64,000 nt of DNA from Roridomyces roridus (taxonomy: Eukaryota > Basidiomycota > Agaricomycetes > Agaricales > Mycenaceae): NCBI GenBank assembly GCA_029378245.1, contig JARKIF010000171.1:1-64000 (forward strand), given 5' to 3'. Positions 31,700 to 44,258 of this stretch are shown in pieces; position 1 is the stretch's first letter, and each line of letters opens with the position of its first letter. The notes under the pieces are model-generated. The model searched no databases, had not been told where the DNA came from, and worked only from the letters and a program-made list of their open reading frames with translations. The translations under genes were made by a program, and so were the position numbers.

Positions 31700-33075
31700 C
31701 TATTCCTTGCTCCCGGCATCATCAATCCGACCCGCCTCAGAGTCTCCCTCCGTCCAGTGCATCCTCCCGCGCAAATACAAAGCAACCCAAGTCAGTGACA
31801 CCAACACGGGAACCTCTACCAACGGTCCAATCGTCGCAGCGAGCGCCTCATCCGATCCTACCCCATAACTCGCAATCGCCACAGCTATCGCCAGCTCCTA
31901 CGTTATCGTCAGCGTAAATGGAAAAAGAAAACTGAATTCTCTCACGAAATTATTACTCCCCGCTGTAAACGCCTGCACCGCCGCCTTTTCGTATCCGAAA
32001 TGCTTGCTTCTGCCCCGTCGTCCAAGCCAATACACCAATCCGAAAGCCGCACTCCACATCATCACAAAGTAGAGGATCATGGGCACGAAGACGCGGAAGA
32101 CATGTCCGATATTCTGCACGATGTGGTGGCCCTGGTACGCGAACATGACGATGATGGTGTAGAGCAAGCCCAGCAGCGCGAACGGACCGAAGAGAGGCAG
32201 GAATCGTTTGTCGAGGAATTCCTTGCTCGTCAGGGACCACACGGTGTATCTGGTGACGACACCAGCCGCCAGTGGGATGCCCAGATACTTTGAAGATCCC
32301 GATCAGCACCTCTCCCAAGAAACCGGAAAAGACGCACAATGAGAACGGAGATCGCGACGTTCCCGTAATCGAGCTTGATATGACTGTCAGCCCTGCCCCC
32401 GACGACGTTGATGAAGAGCAGCGTGTAGGGTGAGTACAGCGCAATCTGAAGCACGGAATTGATGACGACCAGAATCGCACAGTAGTCGTTGTCCCCTTGT
32501 GCGAGTTGGCACCAGATGAGCACCATGGCTATGCAGCGCGCCATTCCGACCATGATGACTCCCGTACGATACGTCGGTAAATCTGGGAGCGTCGCCCACG
32601 CCAGGCCGACCATGACGAGGGGCCCGATGACCCAGTTGAATAACATCGAAATGCCGATGTGGGTCCAGATGCCCGAGGAGCGGAATATCTGGGGCAACGT
32701 CTCGTATTGGACTTTGGTGAGTACGGGCCACATCTGCATTTATCAAAGGTGAATCTGGGTCAACATCCAAGACGCACCATTACGATGAGTCCAATGACGA
32801 TGGCTTTGAATTCGAGAGGTGAGGATGCAAGCGGCAAAGTTCTGGAGAAGAAGAAGATGCTTACGAATGGAAACACCATGGAATGTCGCAGTGTTGAACG
32901 CAGCCTGCACTCCTTGAACGTATACGCCGATGAGGACACCGACGATCATGGCGACCAGAATTGCAGGCGTCAGCATGCGGTCTAGAATCGAGAGTCTTGT
33001 GAAGAGGTTCGCTTGCTTCTGGACATGCTCGTTTGCCGTTGGGACGATTGGCTCTTTTGTCGGTGTGGAAGACAT
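31700..33075 (-). CDS. ACR3: ACR3-type arsenite efflux transporter
   Basis: This is a ten-helix plasma-membrane transporter that extrudes arsenite (family BART/ACR3). Five exons are inferred: 33075-32865, 32803-32778, 32733-32338, 32287-31946, 31897-31700, giving 390 aa, the usual length. Signatures are GVSIPIVIGLIVMMWPVL across two introns, GMARCIAMVLIW with the essential Cys at residue 146, IYLGIPLAAGVVTRYT, QAFTAGSNNF, and IGPLVEVPVLV. A hydrophilic N-terminus precedes the first helix. It shares its strand with the bZIP regulator and is divergent from the MFS gene. Regulation by that bZIP is an inference. An almost deleted second copy lies near 25.0 kb. Confidence 0.9.
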
Positions 33076-35819
33076 AAAAGAAGAGACAGAGTCCGTTCCA
33101 TGACGAAGGTCTTCTCGAAAATCGAAATCAAAGTTTGATTTTGAAATTGATCTCGGACTTCCTTCGATTTTTTCGGCACCGGTGCTCTGAGTCACTGGGC
33201 AAAGCCGGCTAGTATGGCAGGTATACTGTAGCAAAACCTGACAGGAATTTACCCAAAAAAACACAATTTGATTTGAAGAAAGAGCACAACCTGAAGAAAA
33301 CGACACAGGTTCAAGTTTTGACACAAAACCGACACCACCCGAGTAAAAACGACACAACCGAACTCAGCCATGAACTTCACAACAACAAGTTAGGATCTCA
33401 ATTCGGCAGACGAAACAGAATCGCCTGTGATCACATTTTGATCCCCGGGTTGCTAGCATCACTATTTCCGGGATGTGCAAGGCATGCCGCAGCCTGCAAC
33501 ACGCCGCATGCTAAATATGAGCAATCAATTCAAAGTTCATCTAGGGCAGAGTGTGTGGCGTGGTCAAGACCTTAGATCCATCCATGCCTTCTGGAAGCAG
33601 TCGTGCACACTGAAATCCAAAGTCATTGACAATTCAATTCACTCCAGGATGTGGGTTCCAGCCGATCATCTGGGGACGGCATGATATTGTCCTTGATAAT
33701 CAAAGGCAATCATTTCGGCAAACTGACCTGAACCTTTTGAACCCAGGAGTTGAGTGGTTGTGCCTTCTGGTGTTGAACATGGCAGTTGTGTTGAGTTCTT
33801 TGTCCATTTTTGAGGTTGTGTTGTTTTTCCCGCTACCGTTAGGTAAAGGTTTCTTATAGTGAGTACCTTTTGACAGCACAGGCGGTAAATCACATTTTTC
33901 GTCAGCAGTTTTAGTCAGGTGCAGAATTTGGCCGGAGCTGCAGAAATGCCGGTAGCTTGGCAAAGTCTCGGCACGGATAGCTGACCAACCATGACTTGCG
34001 TAACACGATAACCTTTCCTCTCGAGTCTCGACCACCATGGCCACTTGACCACCGCCGCCTGGTCCACCGGTGCACCTGCCCTCGCGCCCTCCGACGTCGC
34101 CGCCGATCGTCTGATCCATTGTCCACTGCTCTCGCCTTTCTGCATCCCTGCTGCACTCTTATCTCGACTCTCGATCACTTGAAGACTGTAGTGCCTTGGA
34201 AGCTTGGATGCACTCACTGAATCGCTCGGTAACAGTGAGTGGACTTCATCAAGATCTCTGATGACCGCAGCTTAACTTCCTGGATGTGAAGACGACGATG
34301 AAACCTTGAATCACTCTACACGACCGAATCTTGTCACCACCAAGATGCAATACACATTGACTCGTGCCAACGACGACAAGAGTGCCACCTTAACCAGACA
34401 ATAAGCCGCGGATCTCTTGAATGCCGAAAACGCCGGTCATACTTGAAGGAGGGTGTGCATAAGAGGAATTCCGATGAGGTAGCAGGCTGCACATTCTGCA
34501 ATTTCTGCCGCCAGCCGTCAGCGCTCCCCGAGACAGAAACCAGAGTACGGTGCATGTATGGATCACGCGGCACTTGGCTTTATCGTTGTCTCACTCAATC
34601 TTGTAGACCCAAGAAGCTGGGGGGGCGCACGGTCTGATTTCCAGCAATCAGAGCCTAGTTACCAGTTCTCTGACCGCAATATCTTCTCGCTCGTCGGTCT
34701 ACATCGTCGCCAATGAAATACATGTGGCACACCAATGGTAAACCTAGCATGCTTGCCAGCTATTCGGCTAGTACTTACTCGTAATGTCCAGTCAACTAGC
34801 ACTATGTCTGGGAAAGACTACGGCGGACGGGTATGGCCTTTTCTTGACGGAAACCGTGGAAGGCCGGAGGCGCGAGGGAGTGCGACGCGACGCGTCGCAC
34901 GGACGAGCGCCGACTGCGTCAATACCAACTAATATATTTCCGTCCATGGTTTTCACCCTTATTATAAGGTGCCCAGTCCCATGGCACGTAGGTGCACGGA
35001 CGAGCAACAGATGCTGCATTACCAGCCCCGCCACTGGCGTCCATTTGTGACATGCTCTTGGTTTACATTCCTTGAACGACCTGGTAGTTTGTTTGTAATA
35101 TCACTGTAATGGAAGCGACTAGATTAACGGTCCAAAATACAGTGAAGACTTCGGCCAAAGAAAATACACGCCCGGTAGCGGGCCTCGCCGCTTGTCGGCC
35201 CTACCCCCTTATTTGTTAAGCCAACACAACCGGCTCCTCTTCTGGTCGTAAATGCCTATGTTGTGCTGTATTTCCTCCCAAAACCACTAGGTGTGTCAAA
35301 AAACAGTTCTGCTACACTATACCTACCATAGGCTAGCCAACGAGACTGTAGACAGGGCATTGCTGTTGTTTGCCCGTGCCTGTGTCTGATCGGTGATCAA
35401 TCCCTCTTGCTTCCCACCCACCCACCCACATTGAGTCGAGCTTCTCGCCCACCCGCCCGAAGCCGCCATGAGAAGCTCCACTCGCCGAGTTTCAACTTTC
35501 ATGGCATGTGATCCCCGGACCGCTCTCGCCCACACCATGCTCTGTGCCCGATGAACTTGGATAGCTTTTCTTTCGAATTCTCAGGGCGAAGTCGAAATTC
35601 GTCACACCTTGTGTACCAAATAGAATTCTCCAAAATTCGTGACGAGGGAGCAAGTCAAGTCCAATTTAGATCGCGGGAAAGAGTTTCTCCATGGGTTTCG
35701 GCTTTTTCGGAAAGATTGCCGCCTCGGCCGGGACATGCGGTCTTCCGTACCGCTCCCATCCTGCACCTTTTCGCTGGCGTGCTCGCAGCGCCTTACATGC
35801 CCTCCGTCCACCAACTAAC
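33076..35819. other. Divergent ACR3/MFS intergenic region, probably with inserted repeats
   Basis: The two ends look like the promoter regions of ACR3 and MFS. In the decayed copy A these ends are almost adjacent (25120-25290), which suggests that the central ~2.3 kb here (about 33200-35580) was inserted or was lost there. Open frames of up to 139 codons are present without domains. A GC-rich inverted pair ggtagcgggcc / ggccctacc lies near 35174-35205. No gene is supported. Confidence 0.4.
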
Positions 35820-37652
35820 ATGAAGAACGACTCCTCAAGCCCACCGACTCACGACCTCGGCTTGCTGCCGATACCTAGACGACTGCGATACGACCCTGAC
35901 AAGCCCTTCCACTTTGGACTGCTCCTAAACGTACTCTTCGGCTTTGCTAGCACGTTCATCGTGGCCAACTTGTATTACTGCCAGGTGAGCCACTTGGCAG
36001 TTGATTCCCGAGTGTCTCTGACCAGGTCGTAGCCCCTGCTAAGTGAGTCTGACAAAAAAAAATCACTTGCCGTCTAAATGGTATCCAGTCCAATTCTCCG
36101 ACTCATTTGGGGTTTCTTATGAACGGGTGTCCCGTATTCCCACACTTCTCCAAGCGGGGTACGTTATAGGCTATATCACCGGCCAGTTCTGAGCCTCGAC
36201 GCAGATACGCAGTCGGCATCGTTCTCATATCACCTCTGGGAGACCTTGTCCGTCGGAGAGGGCTCATCATCCTGCTAGCCCTTATCTCCTCATGCCTCAC
36301 AGTAGGACTTGCTGTAACCCCAAGTCTCGTCGTGTTCGAGGCGCTCTGTTTTCTCGTTGGAATGGTGTCCGTCACGCCTCAAATCATGATTGTGCGTCCG
36401 TCTCTCTGTTCCGAGGCATCCAATTCTGACCATCCACAGCCGCTTGCCGCAGACTTGGCACCACCAGAGAGACGTGCAGCAGCCATGTCTGTGGTATTCT
36501 CCGGTCTACTCTTCGGAGTCCTCCTAGCCCGTGTCCTGGCCGGCATAATCGCGCAATTTGTAACCTGGCGCGTAGTGTACGTCATCCCTCTCGCCCTTCT
36601 CTGCTTCTCACCTCATTCATCGGCAGATACTACATGGCCATCGGGGTCCAGGTCCTCGTCTTGATCGCCAGCTACTTTGTCATCCCCGATTACCCCGCAA
36701 AAAACACGGACATCACCTATTTCGACATCCTCCGCACCATGGCGCGCTTCGCCTACACAGAACCGATCCTCATCCAAGCCTGTCTCGTCAACCTCGCCTC
36801 CTGCGCGTGCTTTACAAATTTTTGGGTCACACTCACCTTCCTCCTCGGCGGGGCACCGTACCATTACTCCACCCTCGTCATAGGGCTCTTCGGGCTTGTA
36901 GGCATGTTTGGAGTGGCGCTCGGTCCATTTGTAGGGAAGGGAATTGACATGTTGGTCCCGTGGTACGCGTCGCTCGTCGCTGTGCTCGCGTTATCCTGTT
37001 TCCAAGCCATCCAAGTGGCTGCTGGGGATCTGAATATAGCGGCCGTGGTGGTGGCTATCATGGGACTCGACGTTTTTCGGCAGATGCTCCAGATGTCGCT
37101 CGCCAGTTCGGTTTTCAGGTACGTGGCTGAATGAAGCTGGAAATCATCGTGTATCAATCTGCTCATCTGAACTACAGCATTTCTGCTGCCGCTCGCGCGC
37201 GTCTCAATGCAGTCTTCGTCCTCTCCGTAAGCCGCCTCGAGCTCCCTCTCCTTGTCAGATGACTGAAGAACATCTCCCAGCTCTTCATCGGCCAACTCAT
37301 GGGCACCGCCGCCGGCACCAAAGTTTTCACAACCTACGGCTGGCGCGCTGCCGCTGCCCTCAATCTCGGCTTCTACGCATGGATCCTCGCCGTGATCATG
37401 CTCCGTGGCCCACATTGCGAGAGGTACACGTGGTTTGGGTATCAAGGTGGGTGGCAGGCTAGGAAGAGTGCTGTTGAGGCGCGGCAGAAACGTGCTGACG
37501 AGGACGCAACGGAGAAGGATGGGAGAGGAGCCCAGGGAGCGCAGGGGGAGGGGGAAACTGGTGGGACGACAACGCCGCAAGTGGGGGATCTCGAGAAGGG
37601 TGGTGTTGAGAACGAGAATCGTGGGTCTTCCGAGTCGAAGGACGAGAAATAG
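35820..37652 (+). CDS. MFS transporter (DHA1-like), intact copy B
   Basis: This is a 12-helix major facilitator protein, probably a drug or small-molecule exporter. Eight exons: 35820-35984, 36033-36042 (10 nt), 36089-36158, 36205-36391, 36440-36576, 36627-37118, 37178-37226, 37281-37652, giving 493 aa in frame. Key segments are FGVSYERVSRIPTLLQAGYA, the loop 2-3 motif GDLVRRRGL (MFS motif A variant), FVTWRVVYYMAIGVQ, and TNFWVTLTFLLGGAPYHYS. The hydrophilic C-terminal tail is Gly/Glu-rich. It is divergent from ACR3 and co-duplicated with ACR3 and bZIP, so an accessory role in metal(loid) stress is possible; substrate unknown. Confidence 0.85.
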
Positions 37653-37813
37653 ATTGCTTTGAATGTAAAAACGAGGAATATTTAGAGTTCTATGTAACGA
37701 GTTGTCCAGCGGCCAGAACAGAGCTATCCTGTCGGAGGCGCTAATGCTTCCAAGAAGGTCTGCCGCTCTCTTACCAACACACGTGAGAAGTGGAATCCGG
37801 GAGAATGGAACAC
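37653..37813. other. Convergent 3' ends of MFS and NACHT 1
   Basis: Short intergenic sequence of 161 bp between two converging genes. It is partly conserved in the decayed copy (near 29683-29735), confirming that the gene order is ancestral to the duplication. Confidence 0.6.
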
Positions 37814-40569
37814 TCACTCAGTTCCCAAATGCGCAAAGACTTCAACATCGTCTAAATAGCTTTCCCAGCGTTGGATTACATGGTCGGGACATTCACGAGA
37901 CGCCTGCATAATGGTTAGAACAGTTTTTTTTTGTGCCGGATCAATTTTAAAAGACCTTGAGCCATGCTACGACCCGGTTCAGAGGAACAATTATCGAGGG
38001 GTGTGTAAATATGATGGGTGGAGGAACAAATACACAGAGCTCGTGTAACAGCTCTGGCTCAGAGAGCAAGCATTTAGACACGGCGAGACTCCAAAGGTCC
38101 TCCGGTTGCCGCCGGTTAAATAGCTCCCTGTATTTTTTCATAACGTCAGTGCAAGGTTGGCCGGCAATTCTGTACATACCAAACTGTCATGGGCACTTCG
38201 CCAGTCCTGATTCTTCTCATCAGACCCATGAACCCAAGGGCAACCAGTTTGAACGCGTCCGGGGATGGATAGAATCTGGTTGCCGAATATCTGGAAACTA
38301 ACACATCGTCCACAGATTCGGATTCGTAGTAAGCCAATAGCGAAGTGGCGACGTCCTCCCAAGGGCAGCTGAGGACAACACGGACAAGGAAAAGGAGGTG
38401 GCCTGCATCAAAATTGAGTTGGACGCCGTCGCGCGCGCCGATGACGGCGGCGGCCTCCAAAATCCGATACAACGGGGAAAAGAGAAAAGCCAATTGAGAC
38501 CAGTTGCGCTTTTGCTCCAGGACCTCTGTGATTGGAAAGGAGTCCATCCATTCGGCTCGGTGCCACAGGTTGACCAGGTCATGGTGCGAGTCGGTGATTT
38601 CCTGGATTCAGACAAAGCTTGTTATGACACGAATGCGTTCGAGTACACGGGCTCACTTCTATCAAAGCAATCAACCGCGACACAAATTCCTTCTTGGTGA
38701 AGGAACTGCGCCAGTTTGCATGAAAGAAATCGAGATTGATGCGTCGGATGAGAGGTAGGAGTTGTTGACAAGGAGGGATAGATGTGACGTATGGAATCCA
38801 AGACTGGGCCAGCCGCCTGAGAAGAGATGAGATTTCTTTGAGCTCCAGTGACAAGGACTGACCACACGACGTGGTCACGACTAGGCGGCTGAGGAAGTGC
38901 TAATATCCTCAGGATACAACGCGCCAGATCCAGACGCCGCTCCGTACCACCTATGTAGAACTCCGAGGACCGACTCTCCGTCTTCAGAAAATCCAAAAAG
39001 GAAGCATGGTTTGCTGCCAACGGGGAAGACTCATCGATATTCAGCACCGAGTGCAAGGGACGCAGGGTTAACCGAACTTCAACGGCACTGAGGCCAAAGA
39101 TCTGCCCAATCTGGTGAGGCAGTAGTTGCCAGACGGTGGTAGATATGGCGGAGAGGATTTGAAGCAGGCGTGGGCAGTACCGGACCGGCACCTGAGCAAG
39201 AATTTGGATATACAGCTGGTCGAGGTTTTGGAAGGGCAAGGAGTCAGGCTGCGTATCGGCGTTGAATATGATTTCGAGTTGTTCAGTCGGTAGAAATTGC
39301 TTGTCGTCAACGAATTTGATGACGGTGGCTGCGTAGATGAAATATCCCGAGGACTTTTGAACCAACGCTCTGATGACGTCGCCGGATGGCCAAGGAGATG
39401 GGACGAGCGCCATGCTTTCGCCGTGCTCTCTGTGGATGCGAGAGAACTCCCGACGGAGAAATATCTCCACATCAAGGAAGGACTGTTCGACGTTCGTTTT
39501 CTGTAAACCATGGAACGACGGATCTTCGAATACTGCACGAATGTCCGGCTCCGGGCGGCTGGCGATGATGATTTTGACTGGTAAGGCGTGCTGGGAAAAT
39601 ATTTTGCAAATACTGCGTAATATCTCCTGCTGGATGTCGCTTCCATCGCATTCATCGAGGCCGTCCACGAGAAGTATCCTAGGCTGGCACCTCGCAGCGG
39701 AGAGGCAGGGTTGCACGATCAACTCCTTCAACTGGGATGCCATGGATGTCGCAGCCAGGGAAGGATCTTGTCGAACCGTCTCCAGGATCAATGGCTTCAG
39801 GACAGGGTCGAAGAGCGCCAGCTGGTATGCGAGAGTGAGGAACAACGGTCTCCCGCTCCCTCGGCTCGAGTGACCTCTCTTGAAAAAGAAGCTCCCACCG
39901 AGTTGATCCGCAGCTTGGAGTCCCTCGCAAAGCGTTTGCATGATTGCAGATTTTCCCGCTCCCGCTGACCCGTGAAGCCAGATCACTCGGATGTTCGGTT
40001 TCATGATCTGACCCCACAGCCGTTCCAGCAGTTCCGTGCGGGTTTCGGGATGGCATCGTGGTTGTGGAAAGCTTTCGGCAGAATTGTAGAGCGCATCCAA
40101 TGTTGCATGTCGATGTAGAATCTGCACACCTGAGTGTCTGATGTCAACCGCATTGTATCTGAAATAACGGGTGGGTTACCTATATCGCTTGTATGGAACA
40201 CATTATTCACGTTCGGAGTGGTGATATATATCCCATCCCGAAAGGCATGCGGATGGGGGGTCGCTGAGGGTGGAGTATCTGTGGAAAATGAGCCCCAGAC
40301 ACAGTATGTATACCGATAGGATCCGCACCCGTGAATCCAGGTAGGTCATCATCCCCCGCAGGGTCGGATACAGGCTCCTGGTTACTCGAACTCGACCCGT
40401 TTATCAACCTTTGCGGATGCCCGGCCGCAGCTCCATCCACCATTCCGATATTAGCACCAGAGTCGGGGGCCCGGACAGAGAACCGTTGCTGAACTGCGAG
40501 ATTGACGTCTCCAGACACATTATAGAAGTTTCCATTGCTGAATTGGAAGTTGGTGGAGTTGCTGAACAT
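37814..40569 (-). CDS. NACHT-domain NLR-like protein 1
   Basis: STAND-type P-loop ATPase, presumed self/non-self or stress sensor. Seven exons are inferred: 40569-40329 (an alternative donor at 40314 keeps frame), 40278-40180, 40129-38863, 38816-38657, 38601-38180, 38127-37956, 37903-37814; 816 aa. The N-terminal motif MFSNSTNFQFSNGNFY and GDVNLA is followed by a variable low-complexity linker, ITTPNVNNVFH, a Cys/His-containing entry (SFPQPRCHPET), Walker A GSAGAGKSAIMQ, Walker B ILLVDGLDECDG, a winged-helix region, and an alpha-helical C-terminal domain ending in WLKASREC...QRWESYLDDVEVF. It is divergent from F-box 1 with 248 bp between starts. It lacks ankyrin, WD40 or TPR repeats. Ligand unknown. 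Confidence 0.85.
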
Positions 40570-40817
40570 GGAGGTGGTCGCTGGGGTGGACCAGAAGATT
40601 GCGGTCGGGAGGAAGAAGTGACACCACATAGCCTCTGACAGCAGCTATTTTTGAACGACGTTCGCTGATTCACAGCCTTGAAAGGTCAGATGATGCCAAT
40701 AGAAACCAAGTTCTGTAGGTCGTCTGTCGGAGGGCGGCAGGAGGCAAAAAGTGTTTTGATCACATCACTTTGGCCGCCGATAATCAGCGCCAAACTCAAG
40801 CTTCTCACCATCACTGC
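40570..40817. promoter_or_regulatory. Shared divergent promoter of NACHT 1 and F-box 1
   Basis: The two start codons are 248 bp apart on opposite strands with no other feature between them, so both promoters must lie here. No clear TATA box was found. A shared control region would coordinate the two genes; that is an inference from layout. Confidence 0.45.
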
Positions 40818-42439
40818 ATGTCCTCGTCGACGGTCCCCTCGCAGCAGCCCTCCACCGGCCACCACTTCAGCACTCACGGAGTGTCCTCAAACACCCAAAC
40901 CCAGCCCGTTGTAAGAGCCCATAGAGTCGTCATTCGGTCGTTACTCACCAAGACCTCCAGGATGACAAGGATGACAGCGAGAGTGGCGACGGCGTGCCCG
41001 TTGCTTCAACTCAAGCCCTGAACGACGCAGAAACTAGCGGAAGTTTCAAGGAAATCACGACTTACACGCGGCGCCTGCCCTCGCAGGCCTTCGCTGCGGA
41101 ACAGCGAGAGATCCTCCCCGTCACTGACGCCACTCGCCAGGTGCGTTGCTCGCGCTTTGGTGTTTCCGCACCAGGACTCATCAATTGGCAGCGCGAGCAT
41201 TCGTTCTCTCTCGCAGGAACCACCCGAAGTCCGATCCAAAAACTACCCATAGAACTACTTCATGCAATCTTCTTTGCTTGCCTTCCTTCGGACAAATACG
41301 CGCCCGTCAGCAGCCGATTCGCGCCTCTCGTTGTATCCTGGATCTGCAGATACTGGCGCCGTGTTGCGTTGGCTCTGCCAGCTCTGTGGGCGTCACTGGC
41401 ACTCGAGTGCGGCTCCAGCACTCCCCAAGAGCACTGCGATTATCTTTCCACCGCCTTCAAATGCTGGATTTCGCGTGTCGGCAGGTACCCACTCTCGGTG
41501 TCGCTCCGCAGCCGGGCTATTCGTGGCAAAGAATTGCGTGATGTTGGGGTAGACTACACGTCGCTCCTCACCATCGAAGGAGTTATGCACACCTGCACCA
41601 GCCTCGACTTTGGACTCCCCATCACCGCTGGAGAGTTTCACATCCTCATGCGCCACGCGTTCACCCTCATTTCGGCGTCTTTCTCGTCAGTCACGTCTAA
41701 TCGGAGATTTGACAATGAACCAATCGAGGTGGAGCACCTCCAAACACTTGAAATCACCATCACCTGCGGATACAGCGTATCTGTCCTCACCCCGCTTGTC
41801 CTCCCCGCACTAACAACGCTTCGTCTAATAGACGGAGGTCCACCAGCGGTCACCTGGGCCGCCGCCGCCGCCACTCTCGCTCAACGTTCCTCCGCGTGCA
41901 CAGACTCCCTTGGACTCACAGAACTCTCCCACACGCGATCGCACAACGGTCCTGCCCACTGGAGCTCGGAGATCAACATGACACCCGCATTGTTCGCGCT
42001 AGTCTCGCACCCTGCGATGCAGAACCTCGAGCGGCTAGCGCTCCGGGAGAGAGCGCCCCTAGCCACCTCGGCTGCGTTCTCCCGTGCAGATCCGAACCTC
42101 AAAGCGTCTACGCTTGCAGTCTTCGCGAAGCCGGGAACGTTGCCAAAGTTGCGGGAGCTCGTGTTGGAGACGTGCGTGGCTCCGGATGGGGTGCTGAGTG
42201 ATGTTATTGGGACGAGAATGGGGCGTTTTCTTGATCATTCCGAGGACGAGCAAGAGGAGGAGTGCGGCGAAGGTCAGTGTGTGCGGCTGAAGAAATTGGA
42301 GGTGGAGTTTTCCAGCCTTGAGCTCGGAGGCAAGTATGAGTGCGATCGGGGGAGGTTGAGTGCGCTGGCGGAGCAGGTTGGGTTTGCGCTTGTTATCAGG
42401 CCGGTAGTTAGGGCGGAAACGAAAACTGATAGAATTTGA
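40818..42439 (+). CDS. F-box protein 1
   Basis: Likely substrate receptor of an SCF ubiquitin ligase. Three exons: 40818-40910, 40961-41140, 41192-42439; 506 aa. A disordered N-terminus rich in Ser/Gln/Asp (MSSSTVPSQQPSTGHHFS) leads to the F-box, IQKLPIELLHAIFFACLPSD with WRRVALALPALWASL, where Skp1 would bind. The remainder is a leucine-rich, LRR-like fold (LPKLRELVLETCVAPDGVL). It is paralogous to F-box 2 at 46552 along its full length, including both intron positions. Divergent from NACHT 1. Confidence 0.8.
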
Positions 42440-44258
42440 AGACACTAACTTCCTTTACGCCACACAATCCAACTTCACTTGAACTAAATCGTGGGTCTCA
42501 GCTGGGCTGTGCATCTCGCTGACAGTTTTATTACTGTTCCAATTAGAACCCGGGATGCCAACCCAGACACGCCTGCGCGTTCTGGCCGAACCCCGAGTTT
42601 CAGTTCAACTAGTTTCTGGCGGCGCTCGCTCGTGTCTACAACAAGTTCCCCGCCATTGGGCGCTCCTTCATAAGTTCATATCTAGGCTTCAAGTGGGCCC
42701 GCACGGACTCGGAGCACGTGATTGCGCGGTGGTGATTGCTGCGCGTCGTTTTCTGAACAGGCGACGCGTTCGGTTTCTTCCATGATTCGTCAGAGTTTCG
42801 TGGCATTGATCTCTCTCCTCTGAAGGTGTTGCACTGCTTTCACAAATTCAAAGGACGACCGGGATAAGTGTCAAAAATCTTCCTAGAGTTCTTTGCCGGC
42901 TGCATGGTCGGCGGGCGGTGCGTCATATAAATATCGCTCAATTAGTAGGTCTAATGGGTTTTTTCTACCATAATTGAATTCAGGAATAGTGAACACACGA
43001 AGTCTAGCGCCACTGCAATTTGAGGACCTGATTCATTTTCGGCAACTGTTGAATTATGGCGATAGGTAGCCTATGGTATTGTATATGGCTGGATCAAGGA
43101 TCCAGAGCGCACCTCGGTAAGCTAAATCTGGGTTCAATCGCCGCACCTCACCTCGGTCCTCCGCCATACCCACGATGTCTGACAACACATGCGGGCACGT
43201 CGACGGCGGCGCCGCGGCAGGAAACGCGACCTAACTTCGCTGCAATGAAGGGAGATTTAAAGCGGCTGCGGCTGAGAGAACTGAATGGAGGTCAGCGCTT
43301 CAGCATTGACTTCCATCAGCTCAGACTCTATATTGACGCTGACAGCCTACAGGAATGTGCAAATCCCAATTTGGTGCCGCGCAGTCTCAGTAATTATATC
43401 CGCGAGCAATTTGCCAATCGAGGCTGTTGCTGAGATGATTTCTACCGGCACAAGGGACTGTCAGGTTCAAAATGCCTGTAGATTGCGACGCTACATTTGA
43501 TCGGGATATGAGCACCAATCAAGACCAGCATGCCGAAGAAAAGCCGGCTTGATCCGCACGGCCATTACGAGGGGAGCATGGGAAGTATCCGATGACCTCG
43601 GTGTTTCGATTTAAAATTCAAGAGCCATCTGCGGTCTGCGCTGCCCGCTACACAGCGGTATCTGTATATGTCCACCAAACCCGAGTCCCGGACCCCGGAC
43701 CGATGCTAAGCGCTGGCGGGGATGTTCGGCATGCCGGCGCGGTTCTGATGCGTTACCAAACGCGTCCGGCGCGGCGATCACACAGCCACATGGCGTTTGG
43801 AAACAAGTTTGAAATTTCCGCATGCCGCCGCAATCGGTGCTCCACATCCTTATCCGCTCTCTCGTCGACGTCGCAACGCCGCCTAGGAGGGATTTGTTGC
43901 GAGCTTGCGAGGGGGTTATACTCGCACTGGTACCTCTGAGGTCAACTGGTAATGTTGTCAATTTCGCATCTAGATTCTCGACGATCCGAAGGGGTTTATC
44001 GCCCCTTTCCAATTTCGAAATGACAAACCAAACGCAAAGCGGAATTGATATTTCGGCAAGTGCGCACGGAGAGCACCAAAATAGCGGCGCCCATCGGGAT
44101 GAATTAGCCGTCGAGACCAGAGTCAAGATAAATTTGAAATCGATCCTTTTTCATCGCAGTGCTCTTCTTTTCTTAACCTCTTCGTGGGTTTTTCTTGCTT
44201 CCCGCTACCTATTTAATTCTCTGCCCCTCTGTCCCTCTGCCCACCCCCCGCCTGCGCC
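42440..44258. other. 1.8-kb intergenic region, no gene supported
   Basis: No coding frame with domain character is seen; frames up to 171 codons on the minus strand (43611-44126) are compositionally ordinary chance frames. The end nearest 44258 should hold the promoter of the chitin deacetylase; ctatttaattctctgcccctctgt-type pyrimidine-rich sequence directly precedes its ATG. Confidence 0.4.

Noticed and set aside
33076..35819. Additional genes between ACR3 and MFS
   Set aside because: Open frames are short, overlapping on both strands, and without motifs; no splice-consistent gene could be assembled.
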